A DNA stretch of 51,541 nucleotides, taken from NCBI GenBank assembly GCA_041661665.1, contig JBAZTW010000015.1:1-51541 (forward strand). Reading direction: 5' to 3'. The stretch comes from GWC2-45-44 sp041661665 (lineage in GTDB: Bacteria > Planctomycetota > Phycisphaerae > Sedimentisphaerales > UBA12454). The notes under the pieces were generated by a model. It worked only from the letters and a program-made list of their open reading frames with translations, did not search any database and had not been told where the DNA came from. The position numbers were made by a program, and so were the translations under genes. The first letter of the stretch is position 1; each line of letters opens with the position of its first letter. Positions 30,413 through 39,076 of the stretch are shown here, in pieces.

Positions 30413-31000
30413 TTAGTATTCTTTTCTGCGAATCAGACTCAAAGCGCCAAGGCTTAGAATACAAACCGTTGCCGGCTCTGGTAAAAGAGATGGTGCTGCT
30501 AATGCGCCTATCCCGCTCAAACCTCCGCCGCTTACCGTGCCAAACCCCATTGCAGGCGAATGAACCGAACTAAATAGAAGCACCGTCGAATGCAGGCCGG
30601 GATTAAGAGCGGAATAGATAAACATATAACCTGCGCTTTGTGTAAAATTGAACGCCAACGGATTTACGCCGCCTAATGCACCGTAACCCGTGTCGGTAGC
30701 GACAGCATTTATGCTGCCTGCCGGAACTCCGACGGAGAAGAAATCGACGGTAACATTTGATGTCGAGCCGCTGAAAATCTGATACGCGTAGATGTAGTCG
30801 CTGCCGCCGGAAATATCATTGCCCGCGTAATCACCCGGAGCAAAGACTGCATATTCCACATCGACATTCAGAACGCTTGTACCATTCAACAAGTTGAATG
30901 CCGTTGTGCCGGAATACGCGCCAATGCCCATTAGTGATGCATTCGCACAAACACAAAACAGTACCGACAACAAAATTCCAGCTAATCTAAAATTCTTCAT
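30413..31000 (-). CDS. PEP-CTERM surface protein
   Basis: A 195-residue exported protein starting at the ATG at 31000 (GAGG about 6 bases upstream; a GTG at 31006 is less likely). It has an N-terminal signal peptide (about 1-22, ending CANAS) and a Gly/Ser/Thr-rich, beta-rich body. The C terminus carries the sorting signal: LLPEPATVCILSLGALSLIRRKEY, with PEP, a hydrophobic stretch and basic residues. PEP-CTERM proteins are processed by exosortase and displayed on the surface or in the extracellular matrix. The exosortase gene is not in this window. A terminator follows at 30357-30383. Confidence 0.85.
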   Translation of the reverse strand: MKNFRLAGILLSVLFCVCANASLMGIGAYSGTTAFNLLNGTSVLNVDVEYAVFAPGDYAGNDISGGSDYIYAYQIFSGSTSNVTVDFFSVGVPAGSINAVATDTGYGALGGVNPLAFNFTQSAGYMFIYSALNPGLHSTVLLFSSVHSPAMGFGTVSGGGLSGIGALAAPSLLPEPATVCILSLGALSLIRRKEY

Positions 31001-31365
31001 ACACACCTCAACTTTCTATGAGATTAAATATTATTCTTTTAGTGATGACAAAAAAATCGACACAAAGAATAACTGCAGCAATGCGAAACGATGGACTCGG
31101 AAAGGCAAAACAAACGCAGACATCTTGTAATACTCATAACAATACCCTTCTCAAGACTCCAAAACTTATTTACAATAACATGCCCAATGTATTCTGTTTG
31201 TATTGCTCCAAATGAAACATAAGCGCAGAACCAATCCGACAAATTGTCCGGACGGACAGGCAATAATGAATCAAAAAGACCAATTTTCAAACAGCTCAAA
31301 GCTTAAAAATGCACAAAAACCGTGCAAAAGCTCTGGTGTTTTCTCCATTTTGGAATGCAATAACT
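31001..31365. other. Gene-free gap upstream of the PEP-CTERM gene
   Basis: I see no gene here. The open frames are short, have no ribosome binding site and show no family resemblance. The stretch is presumably the promoter region of the PEP-CTERM gene, but I could not pick out convincing promoter boxes. Confidence 0.5.
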
Positions 31366-31406
31366 AAAAAACGCACGAAAACCGGCATTACCGGTCGTGC
31401 GTTTTC
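31366..31406. terminator. Bidirectional terminator below ackA
   Basis: AAAACGCACGA (31368-31378) pairs with TCGTGCGTTTT (31395-31405), with CCGG/CCGG inside. A-runs and T-runs on both sides let it act on either strand. It is 140 bases after the ackA stop on the minus strand. Confidence 0.75.
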
Positions 31407-31543
31407 ATCCAAACTCCCAATCGAGTGTTTTCTTTTTCTGAGTTTTCTGCTCCCACCCCAACTATCGGGAGGTATTATAACAAAAACAATTTATTTGTCA
31501 ATAGAAAAAACTGAAAAATCAAAAAATTAATCGCGTCCATTCC

Positions 31544-32731
31544 TTATGTTAGCCGGAAAGTATCCTGAGCTATCGCAAGTTCTTCATTGGTGGGTATGAT
31601 GTAAACCTTTACCCTGCTTGCACTTGAGCTTATCAGCCCTTCTTTTCGGTTAGTCTTTTCATTTACGGTATGGTCAATCTCAACGCCGATTTGCTCAAGC
31701 CCGCCGCAAATCTGTTCTCTTGCATTGACAGAGTTTTCGCCTATTCCGCCGGTGAAAACTATCGCGTCCAATCTGCCGAGAACCGCCGCGTAAGCGCCGA
31801 TGTATTTTTTTATGCGGTAGCAGAAAATATCAATGGCAAGTTTCGCTCGTTCGTTGCCGGCCTCCGCCTGCTGACGAAGATTCCGCATATCATTTGAAAT
31901 GCCGGATATGCCGAGCAGACCGCTCTTCTTGTTGCACATATCGTTCAATTGGCTGATGCTGTAGCCTTTGTCCGAAAGATAAAATAATATCGCAGGGTCG
32001 AAATCGCCGCTGCGCGTACCCATAACAACGCCCTCCAGCGGAGTAAGACCCATCGAGGTATCAACGCTTTTGCCGCCTTTGACCGCTGTTATGGAGCAGC
32101 CGTTGCCCAAATGGCAGGTGATTACATTGACATCCTTCGGCTCTTTGCCGAGGTGTTTGGCGGCCATCTTTGCCACATAACAATGACTTGTGCCGTGAAA
32201 GCCGTATTTTCTTACGCGATACTTTTCATAAATCTCATAAGGCAGCGCGTAAATATAAGCCGATTTCGGAATGCTTGTATGGAACGCCGTATCAAAACAG
32301 GCAACCTGTATCGCGTGCGGCAAATCCTCTTGCGCCGCCTTAATTCCCGTCAGATTCGGCGGATTGTGCAGTGGAGCGAGGTCTGCGAATTTCTCTATCG
32401 AGGCCACGACCTTTTCGTCTATCACTATCGAATCGGTAAATTCCTCGCCGCCGTGAACTACCCGATGTCCGACCGCCGTAATCTCGGAAACATCTTTTAT
32501 AACGCCCACTTTTGAATCGGTAAGCATATCTATAATCAGCTTCATACCTGCGGCGTGGTCGCTGATTTTCTGCTCAACTTTATGTTCGCTGCCGTTGAAG
32601 CTGTGGCTCAATTTAGATTTTTCTTCGCCGATTCTCTCAAGAATACCCTTTGCTACAACCTTTTCAGCCGGCATTTCAAATAGCTGATACTTAATTGAAC
32701 TGCTGCCGGCGTTAATAACTAAAACTTTCAT
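31544..32731 (-). CDS. ackA: Acetate kinase
   Basis: Transfers phosphate between acetyl phosphate and ADP (or acetate and ATP) in the cytoplasm. The start is the ATG at 32731, giving the canonical beginning MKVLVINAGSSSIKYQLF; the longer frame begins at a TTG and is unlikely. Family motifs include GHRVVHGGEEF, CFDTAFHTSIP, RKYGFHGTSH, HLGNGCSI, DTSMGLTPLEGVVMGTRSGDFDP and FTGGIGENS. The length (395) is standard. The usual partner gene for phosphotransacetylase is not adjacent. With this enzyme the cell can make ATP by substrate-level phosphorylation, fitting a fermentative host. Confidence 0.97.
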   Translation of the reverse strand: MKVLVINAGSSSIKYQLFEMPAEKVVAKGILERIGEEKSKLSHSFNGSEHKVEQKISDHAAGMKLIIDMLTDSKVGVIKDVSEITAVGHRVVHGGEEFTDSIVIDEKVVASIEKFADLAPLHNPPNLTGIKAAQEDLPHAIQVACFDTAFHTSIPKSAYIYALPYEIYEKYRVRKYGFHGTSHCYVAKMAAKHLGKEPKDVNVITCHLGNGCSITAVKGGKSVDTSMGLTPLEGVVMGTRSGDFDPAILFYLSDKGYSISQLNDMCNKKSGLLGISGISNDMRNLRQQAEAGNERAKLAIDIFCYRIKKYIGAYAAVLGRLDAIVFTGGIGENSVNAREQICGGLEQIGVEIDHTVNEKTNRKEGLISSSASRVKVYIIPTNEELAIAQDTFRLT

Positions 32732-32954
32732 TATTATCAAACCCTTTACAAAAATTTTCAGAGACAATTAAACGGCCTGTTATATCACCACCCGCCATAA
32801 GGTCAATCGAAAACCGATTTATCGCCGCAAAAACGCGAAAATTAAGCCAAAAATGCAGAGTTCAGAGCCGCGAACGTCCAACGGCAAATTTTCACTCAAT
32901 ACGCCATGAACAAACGGGTAATGGAATAGTAACCATAATTGAAAATTGTAGTTC

Positions 32955-32982
32955 GTAGGGTGGGCTCTTAGCCCACGCGGTT
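32955..32982 (-). repeat. CCGCGTGGGCT...AGCCCACCCTAC repeat, inverted copy
   Basis: TAGGGTGGGCTCTTAGCCCA and CGCGG: the reverse complement of 10294-10320, uninterrupted. It abuts the next repeat. Confidence 0.8.
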
Positions 32983-32984
32983 TA

Positions 32985-33053
<69 letters not shown>

Positions 33054-33085
33054 TGCAAAACTATTTTATTGAAAAATTTAAAATG

Positions 33086-33117
33086 ACCCCGATCGTTTTA
33101 GTCGGGGTTGTTTTTTT
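33086..33117 (+). terminator. Orphan intrinsic terminator
   Basis: ACCCCGA (33086-33092) and TCGGGGT (33102-33108) form a 7-bp stem, then TG and TTTTTTT. No plus-strand gene lies upstream for more than 2.7 kb, so it either ends an unseen transcript or insulates the promoter downstream. Confidence 0.65.
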
Positions 33118-33190
33118 GTTGTGCTAAGCGGCGAAGAAATTCGGGTAAAATGTTTGTTTTCGCCAGTATATGCCCAAAACATATTTTTTC

Positions 33191-33218
33191 TTGATTGCCA
33201 ACGGGAAATAGCTATAAT
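33191..33218 (+). promoter_or_regulatory. Sigma-70-type promoter
   Basis: TTGATT (33191-33196), 16-base spacer, TATAAT (33213-33218). It is about 95 bases before the hypothetical secreted gene at 33314. Confidence 0.6.
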
Positions 33219-33313
33219 TGGGTGTGGTTATCAATGGAGGGAAAAACTTGTTTGCGTAGCCAAGCGTTTAATAGGGAAATAACAAGGGGTATATTTCTTT
33301 AGGGATCCCAAGA

Positions 33314-34699
33314 ATGAAAACTTTGAAAAATATTTCTTTGGCAGTATTGATTTTTACTGTTTTTCTTTGTCAGTTTAGTAAGGCACAATCAGGTGAGGTA
33401 GAAAAGAAAAATGATGGACAGAATGTAGATGAAAAGCAAAAGGATGCAAGTGATGCAAATACCGAAAGACCTGCTTGGGCAAATGCTGCGGCAAAAGTTT
33501 TTTCTGATTGGAAAATCATCCAATGCGACCGAAGTCCAACGGTGAAATTGGGCAAGAATGATGGCTACAGACTTATTCTACAGAAAAGCCGCAAAGAATA
33601 TCCTGATGACATGCAGCAGCAGGCTAGACCTTACTCTGCCGTTAATAAGGACGATCAGAAGAACCGTAATTTTGTTCTGCGGCATTCTCATATTGATTTG
33701 GTTGTCTTGCCGGAAGATAAAGAAGGAATTGCTTCGCTAATTAAGGGAAAAATTCCATGGATGGGGCTTGAACAGGAACAATTTGTAAAACCAGTATATT
33801 TGGGCAAAGGTTTAGGTTTTGAATGGTTTGTGAATGCGACACTTTATCATCAAGAGTGTCTGCGGGATAAACTGGGGCTTGTAGGAGGAGACGACCGTCT
33901 TCAACTTCTCGTAGATGGCCTTTTCGTTCAAGATAAACACGATTGGACGCGAAATTCGTTGGAGCATTTGGTGGCAAAAGCGGGCGATGAAGCACTTCCT
34001 TATATTCAAAAGGCTGTGGAGCAACATATTAATAACGATCCTGGGCTGGCTGTTAGGCCTTTAGCATATATGTATTCAGAACAATCTACGCAACTGCTGA
34101 AGTCGTTTTATGCGTTGCCAGAAACCCGAGATGCAGTTGCTTACGCCCTTATTCATAAACCATATAGGAAAGAAGCCAAAGTAGAATACCTTGACATCCT
34201 AAAAAGACAAGCATATGTTTCTGAAGCTATTGAAGCTTGCATTGAGTTTGACTGGAAGGATTTTATACCAATTCTCGAGAATATTTGTTCCAAGCCACGA
34301 TATTGGCCAATGTTCCGTGATGCATTCATAGCAAAGCGTCACTTGGAAGGTCATCCTATTTCCAATGACGTGATGGAAGCAAAAAAAACGCTTCTACAAT
34401 TAGTCTGGTCACCGAGTAAGATTGATTCTGAAATTTTACAAAAAGCAAAGCAAACTATGTTGCAGTATCAAGATGTGGATGCTGTTGCTGTGATCGCAAT
34501 AGACATGGCATTATTTAATACAAAGGCAAATGGAGCTGATATAGCAAGACTAAATGAAGTTGGGTGGGAAATTCTTCGTAAAATTCCAGTCCAAACCACA
34601 AGAAAACTATTAGAGTTTATTAGCAAATCTTTTAAGGAAGAGTATCAACAGAGAGATCGCCTGAAGTTGCAGGAATTTTTAGATTCACTTCCCGAATAA
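33314..34699 (+). CDS. Secreted hypothetical protein, helix-repeat-like
   Basis: I do not recognise a family. The 461-residue protein has a signal peptide (about 1-24, ending SKAQ) and a short, highly charged linker (EVEKKNDGQNVDEKQKDASDANTER). A globular region follows with LGKGLGFEWFVNATLYHQECLRDKLGLVGGDDRLQLLVDGLFVQDKHDW, and then a mainly helical part (about 215-455). That part has HEAT- or TPR-like spacing, for example EHLVAKAGDEALPYIQKAVEQH and EYLDILKRQAYVSEAIEACIEFDW. It has its own promoter at 33191-33218 and no neighbour on the same strand nearby. Codon use appears more AT-rich than in the flanking genes, which could mean transfer, but I have not measured it. Confidence 0.65.
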   Translation: MKTLKNISLAVLIFTVFLCQFSKAQSGEVEKKNDGQNVDEKQKDASDANTERPAWANAAAKVFSDWKIIQCDRSPTVKLGKNDGYRLILQKSRKEYPDDMQQQARPYSAVNKDDQKNRNFVLRHSHIDLVVLPEDKEGIASLIKGKIPWMGLEQEQFVKPVYLGKGLGFEWFVNATLYHQECLRDKLGLVGGDDRLQLLVDGLFVQDKHDWTRNSLEHLVAKAGDEALPYIQKAVEQHINNDPGLAVRPLAYMYSEQSTQLLKSFYALPETRDAVAYALIHKPYRKEAKVEYLDILKRQAYVSEAIEACIEFDWKDFIPILENICSKPRYWPMFRDAFIAKRHLEGHPISNDVMEAKKTLLQLVWSPSKIDSEILQKAKQTMLQYQDVDAVAVIAIDMALFNTKANGADIARLNEVGWEILRKIPVQTTRKLLEFISKSFKEEYQQRDRLKLQEFLDSLPE

Positions 34700-34751
34700 A
34701 TAGGGACGGTGGGGCTGTTGAAAATTATTTATATTAAAAATAACAGTGTAA

Positions 34752-34822
34752 ATCCGCGTTAATCCGTGTCTAAAAATTGGTTATCGGGAACCCATCTCTG
34801 TGTCTTCTGTGAGCTCTGTGCC
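34752..34822. repeat. Phrase repeats behind the M20 peptidase gene
   Basis: AATCCGCGTTAATCCGTGTC is the reverse complement of an ACACGGATTAACATGGATT-like phrase at 2511-2530. It is followed by CTCTGTGTCTTCTGTGAGC and CTCTGTGCC, related to the GGCACAAAGG/CAGAG words that flank the four-helix-bundle cassette. The block ends at the peptidase stop codon. Confidence 0.55.
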
Positions 34823-35931
34823 TATTTCGCAAAGTGCAGGATTATGTTTTTATAAATCTCTACAGCCTTTTGCAAATCCGCGACTTCGACATATTCATTC
34901 GGCTTATGGCAGGTTTCTCCATTGCCGGGGCCGAAGATAACAACAGGAATATTTAATTCGGCGATATAAGGCGCATCGGTTGTAAATTGTGCGGCGGTTG
35001 TTTCGGGAATACCTGTGATTTTTTTCAGGTCATTAACAAACTTACAATCGGAATTTGTTTTAAGAGCCTTTACACTTCTGACTACTTCAATCGAAGCGGA
35101 AAAATCTTTTTTGCTCTGCGATACTTGTGCGAAAATCGCTTCGATGTCTTTTTGGATTTGACTGTGGTTGTGTTCGACGATTGTGCGAATGTCGAGCTGG
35201 GCGGAGCATTTGTCGGGGACGACGTTTGTTGCGCTGCCGCCTTTGATTTTATTGACGCTCTTTGAGCCTGTGCCGAGCAGTTTGTCTTTGACTGTAGTAA
35301 GGTCGTAATGTTCAAATTCGTTCAAAAATGTCCGCATAGATTCGATGGCGTTTATTCCGAGATGCGGCATTGAGCCGTGAGCGGTTTTGCCGTGTGTCGT
35401 AATTTCGAGCCACAGCATACCGCGATGGGCGGTAATAAGGTTAAAGCCTGTTGGCTCCGGAACGATTGTGCCGCAGAGATTTTTTACGCTGAAAGATTTC
35501 AAAAACCGTATGATTCCGCAGCTATCGGTTTCTTCGCCCGCCGTTGCGGAAAAGATAATATCGGATTTTAAATCAGCTCCTGATTTTTTTATTTCAGCCA
35601 TAGCTGCCGCGACGGCGGCCATACCGGCTTTCATATCGCAGGCGCCTCTGCCGAAGATTTTGCCGTCCAGCTCGGTTGCGACAAAAGCATCTGTATGCCA
35701 GTTTTGTTTGCCGGCCGGCACGACATCGAGATGGCTTACGAATAACAGGGCTGGATTTTGGCCTGTGGATTTTAGAGTTGCGGTGATATTGGCTCTATTA
35801 TTATCCCAGACTTCGACATTAGATTCTATGCCTACGGATGCGAAAAAATCCGCAAGTACATTTGCGCATTTGATTTCGCCGACATCAGGCGTTGATTTCG
35901 CTTCAATCAGTTTTTTTAGTAAATTTTTCAT
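34822..35931 (-). CDS. M20-family peptidase/deacylase (ArgE/DapE-like)
   Basis: A 369-residue zinc hydrolase of the ArgE/DapE/ACY1 group. Metal ligands and catalytic residues are visible: His67 and Asp69 in LLFVSHLDVVPAG, Asp99 in GRGACDMKAGMAA, the Glu-Glu pair in SATAGEETDS (about 134-135), and a His near the end in GETCHKPNEYVEV. A dimerisation-domain insert (about 170-280) contains ITTHGKTAHGSMPHLGINAIE. The substrate (acetylornithine, succinyl-diaminopimelate, or a dipeptide) cannot be decided from sequence, as no arginine or lysine pathway gene is adjacent. A T-TATC-ACTGATTACGCAG repeat phrase lies directly upstream. Confidence 0.88.
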   Translation of the reverse strand: MKNLLKKLIEAKSTPDVGEIKCANVLADFFASVGIESNVEVWDNNRANITATLKSTGQNPALLFVSHLDVVPAGKQNWHTDAFVATELDGKIFGRGACDMKAGMAAVAAAMAEIKKSGADLKSDIIFSATAGEETDSCGIIRFLKSFSVKNLCGTIVPEPTGFNLITAHRGMLWLEITTHGKTAHGSMPHLGINAIESMRTFLNEFEHYDLTTVKDKLLGTGSKSVNKIKGGSATNVVPDKCSAQLDIRTIVEHNHSQIQKDIEAIFAQVSQSKKDFSASIEVVRSVKALKTNSDCKFVNDLKKITGIPETTAAQFTTDAPYIAELNIPVVIFGPGNGETCHKPNEYVEVADLQKAVEIYKNIILHFAK

Positions 35932-35990
35932 AAAGTTATCACTGATTACGCAGATATAAACAATTATGTTTTGTAGAAATGCTTTTGCTT

Positions 35991-36098
35991 TGTCATTTCG
36001 AGCGGAGCCCCTAAGGGGCGAAGTCGAGAAATCTATTTAGACAGATTTCTCCGCTTCATTCGTCCAGCTACGCAGGACTCATTTCGGTCGAAATGACA
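35991..36098. repeat. TGTCATTTCGA...TCGAAATGACA element
   Basis: A 108-base unit with 11-base terminal inverted repeats (35991-36001 and 36088-36098). AGAAATCT and AGATTTCT pair inside, and GAGCCCCTAAGGGGC forms a small hairpin. Its right half recurs at 18774-18802. It runs into the apparent N terminus of the next open frame, so that frame's first codons are repeat sequence. Confidence 0.8.
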
Positions 36099-36194
36099 GC
36101 CTCTCTACAGGCGTTAGAAGCATATTGTAATCCAACCTCTTCAAAAGAACAAGTTTTGATTTTTGGCGATATGATGGTAGAATATCCGTTTATT

Positions 36195-37139
36195 ATGACA
36201 AAAGTATCGCTTACAAAATGTGCTGATTATAACGCCAAAAATGTGAACGCCTGTCTACTGAGGCATTTTGAATTGCTCGGCGGGCTGGGGAGTTTTATAA
36301 GCAGGGGCGATAAGGTTTTAATTAAGCCCAATATGATTGCGCCCAAACCAGCCGAGTGCGCCACTCAAACCAACCCTGTTGTAATTGTTGAGCTTGCGAA
36401 AATTCTGCTGGATTTCGGGGCAAGACCTTTTGTCGGCGACTCGCCTGCCTGGACGAATGCGGCTGCTTGTGCGGCGGCGATTGGTATTACTGAACCGCTG
36501 AAAAAGATGGGCGTTGAAATTAAACAATTGGATAAGCCCGTTAGTAGAAGACTTCAGACTTGCGGCACGAAAATCGGAATAAGTTCGGTTGCTCTTGACG
36601 CGGATAAAATTATCAATCTGCCTAAGCTGAAAACGCATCAGCAGCTCGGCGCGACAATCGCGGTAAAAAATATGTTCGGCACTGTGAGCGGCAAGTCAAA
36701 GGCGGTCTGGCACTATCGCAAAGGCAAAACATTTGAAAATTTCTGCACGATGCTGATTGATGTTTATAAGTTAGCTAATCCGGTTTTGACGATTGTCGAT
36801 GGGATTGTCGCGATGGAGGGGCCTGGGCCTATAAATGGTAATCCGAAAAAATTCGGCTGGCTTATCGGAGGAGCTGAGCCGATTGCGATTGAGCTTGTCT
36901 GCTGTGATTTGATGGGATTTTCACCGGAAAGTTTGCCGATTATTCAGACCGCTAAGAAAATAGGGTTTGGCTGTATGGATAAAAATAACATTCAAGTTCT
37001 CGGCGATTTGCCGGGCGGCGCGGGCACTGAAGTTGTTCCAGCGGCGCAGATACCATTAGTGTTTTCGCCTGTGAGGGTTGCAAAAAGCATATTAAAGCAG
37101 ATTATTCTGCTGCTAAAGGCCAAAAATCACACAAATTGA
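36195..37139 (+). CDS. DUF362-family protein
   Basis: The frame opens at 36093, but the first codons lie in a repeat. The ATG at 36195 gives MTKVSLTKCADYN, the usual start of DUF362 proteins, and 314 residues. The typical pattern is present: GDKVLIKPNMIAPKP...CATQTNPVVIVELAKILLDFGA, VGDSPAW, KIINLPKLKTHQQLGATIAVKNMFGTVSGKSKAVWHY and VDGIVAMEGPGPINGNPKKFG. Family members are found near iron-sulfur proteins and are thought to be redox- or metal-linked, but without a settled reaction. No C-terminal ferredoxin domain is present. tsaD follows after 32 bases. Confidence 0.85.
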   Translation: MTKVSLTKCADYNAKNVNACLLRHFELLGGLGSFISRGDKVLIKPNMIAPKPAECATQTNPVVIVELAKILLDFGARPFVGDSPAWTNAAACAAAIGITEPLKKMGVEIKQLDKPVSRRLQTCGTKIGISSVALDADKIINLPKLKTHQQLGATIAVKNMFGTVSGKSKAVWHYRKGKTFENFCTMLIDVYKLANPVLTIVDGIVAMEGPGPINGNPKKFGWLIGGAEPIAIELVCCDLMGFSPESLPIIQTAKKIGFGCMDKNNIQVLGDLPGGAGTEVVPAAQIPLVFSPVRVAKSILKQIILLLKAKNHTN

Positions 37140-37171
37140 CTTATTCCTGTTTATCCATTATCATTTAGCCG

Positions 37172-38203
37172 ATGGAATCGGATATAAATATACTTGGCAT
37201 TGAGACGAGTTGCGATGAGACGGCGGCGGCGGTGGTTCGCAACGGCAGTGAGGTTTTGTCAAATGTGGTGTCGTCGCAGATAGAGATTCACCAAAAATAC
37301 GGCGGGGTTGTGCCTGAAATTGCGTCGCGGGCGCACATCGAAAAAATTTATCCGGTTGTCGAGCAGGCAATTGTTCAGGCCGGCATTGCTCAAAAAGATA
37401 TTGATGCGGTAGCGGTTGCGAATCAGCCTGGACTTACGGTTGCGCTGATTGTTGGATTAACGGCGGCAAAGACGCTGGCCCTGATTTTGGAAAAACCGCT
37501 TATTGCGATAAATCATATTCACGCACATTTGCAGTCGGCGATGATGGAAACGAAGGATTTGCAGTTGCCGGCGGTTGCGTTAGTTGTTTCGGGCGGGCAT
37601 ACGAGTTTATACGAATGCAAAAATGCGCTGGAGCTTGAGCTGCTGGGTTCGACAATTGATGATGCGGCTGGTGAGGCGTTTGATAAGGTTGCTTCGATTT
37701 TGAATTTGTCTTATCCCGGCGGGCCGAGTATCGAAAAGGCCGCGGCGGCAGGCAATCCCAAGGCGATTGATTTTCCGCGGACAATGCTGAAGAAAGATTC
37801 GCTCGATTTTTCGTTTAGCGGGATAAAGACCGCTGTGCTTTATCATTGTCAGGGTCAGGATATGAAGGCAGGCAGTTTGGCAGGTCAAATGACGCAGCAG
37901 GAGATTTCCGATATCGCTGCATCGTTTCAGGCGGCGGTTGTAGATGTGCTTGTCAAAAAAACGCGTAAGGCTGCGGATAGGGTCGGAGCCAAAACAATTC
38001 TGCTCGGCGGCGGCGTTGCGGCGAACAGTGCGCTGCGAAGCGAACTTGGAAAGATGGCGCAGAAGACCGGCAGAGTTTTGCTTGTCGCACCGAAAAAATA
38101 CTGCACAGACAATGCCGTGATGATTGCATCGCTTGGTTATCATAAATATAAGGCGGGGCTTTTTGCGGATATGGCACTCGAAGCAAAAGCAAGCGGAGAA
38201 TAA
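37172..38203 (+). CDS. tsaD: tRNA threonylcarbamoyladenosine synthase subunit TsaD
   Basis: TsaD transfers threonylcarbamoyl to A37 of ANN-decoding tRNAs. The ASKHA-fold protein has ILGIETSCDETAAAVV, a metal-binding HxxxH (His115, His119 in NHIHAHL), VVSGGHTSLYE, DDAAGEAFDKVASILNLSYPGGPSIEKAA, FSFSGIKTAVL, LGGGVAANSALR and CTDNAVMIASLG. The length (343) is normal. The usual partners TsaB and TsaE are not in the window. nnrD starts 3 bases downstream and DUF362 lies 32 bases upstream, so the three form an operon. Confidence 0.97.
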   Translation: MESDINILGIETSCDETAAAVVRNGSEVLSNVVSSQIEIHQKYGGVVPEIASRAHIEKIYPVVEQAIVQAGIAQKDIDAVAVANQPGLTVALIVGLTAAKTLALILEKPLIAINHIHAHLQSAMMETKDLQLPAVALVVSGGHTSLYECKNALELELLGSTIDDAAGEAFDKVASILNLSYPGGPSIEKAAAAGNPKAIDFPRTMLKKDSLDFSFSGIKTAVLYHCQGQDMKAGSLAGQMTQQEISDIAASFQAAVVDVLVKKTRKAADRVGAKTILLGGGVAANSALRSELGKMAQKTGRVLLVAPKKYCTDNAVMIASLGYHKYKAGLFADMALEAKASGE

Positions 38204-38206
38204 CAA

Positions 38207-39076
38207 ATGCGAAATATAATAGAGATACCAAAATTGGCGGCAAGAGCGGCAGATGCCCACAAGGGTGATTTCGGCAAAGTCTGCATAATTGCGGGCAGCG
38301 TAGGTTTCAGCGGAGCGGCGGCAATCGCAGGCAAGAGCGCACTTCGCAGCGGAAGCGGGCTTGTAAGGCTGGCTGTGCCGAGGAGTGTTTTGCCGATTGT
38401 CGCGGCGATTGAACCCTGTTATACGACGATTGGGCTTGCCGAAGACGCAAAAGGCAAAATTAGCGTAAAAGCGATTGATGCTGTTCTCGATGCTGTTGAG
38501 GAAAATGATGTAATCGCGTTTGGGCCCGGAATAGGCGTTTGCGCGGGTGCAAAAAGCGTGCTTGAAAATATGTTGCGGCTCGATGGAAAAAGAATTGTTA
38601 TAGATGCTGACGGTCTGAATAATTTAGCAACTATTTGTAATTGGCCTGATATAAATAAAGCGGATGTAATTTTAACTCCTCATCCCGGCGAAATGAAAAG
38701 ATTGTGGGCGGGGTTATTGCGGGCATCTATGCCGAACGACAGACAGACGATGGCTGTCGAATTTGCAAGAGCCTGCAATAGTGTAATAGTTTTAAAGGGG
38801 CAGGGGACGATAGTTGCCGATGCTGAAAAAATTTACATCAATACTACCGGCAATCCGGGTATGGCAACGGCTGGAGCTGGCGATGTGCTGACAGGCGTAA
38901 TTGCTTCGCTTTGCGGGCAGGGGCTTGATAATTTTGACGCTTCTGTGCTGGGCACTTATGTTCACGGCCTTGCGGGAGATTTGGCGGAAAAAGATAAAGG
39001 ACAAATAAGTCTTATTGCGACTGATATTATAGATGAACTGCCTTGCGCATTTAAAAGCATTACTGATAACCGATAA
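38207..39076 (+). CDS. nnrD: ADP/ATP-dependent NAD(P)H-hydrate dehydratase
   Basis: Repairs hydrated NADH and NADPH. This 289-residue YjeF C-terminal (carbohydrate-kinase fold) protein has HKGDFGKVCIIAGSVGFSGAAAIAGKSALRSGSGLV, FGPGIG, VIDADGLNNLA, ILTPHPGEMKRL, VLKGQGTIVAD and the nucleotide-binding GNPGMATAGAGDVLTGVIASL. It lacks the N-terminal NnrE epimerase domain that is fused to it in many bacteria, so the epimerase must be elsewhere or absent. GGAG lies 8 bases before the ATG. Its stop codon abuts that of the convergent MscS gene with no bases between. Confidence 0.95.
   Translation: MRNIIEIPKLAARAADAHKGDFGKVCIIAGSVGFSGAAAIAGKSALRSGSGLVRLAVPRSVLPIVAAIEPCYTTIGLAEDAKGKISVKAIDAVLDAVEENDVIAFGPGIGVCAGAKSVLENMLRLDGKRIVIDADGLNNLATICNWPDINKADVILTPHPGEMKRLWAGLLRASMPNDRQTMAVEFARACNSVIVLKGQGTIVADAEKIYINTTGNPGMATAGAGDVLTGVIASLCGQGLDNFDASVLGTYVHGLAGDLAEKDKGQISLIATDIIDELPCAFKSITDNR

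Noticed and set aside
34752..34822. Complete four-helix-bundle-type cassette end
   Set aside because: The CTCTGTG words resemble the cassette ends, but no partner end or four-helix-bundle gene lies nearby.
36093..36194. N-terminal extension of the DUF362 frame
   Set aside because: The first codons lie inside the TGTCATTTCGA element and the family begins at MTKVSLTKC.
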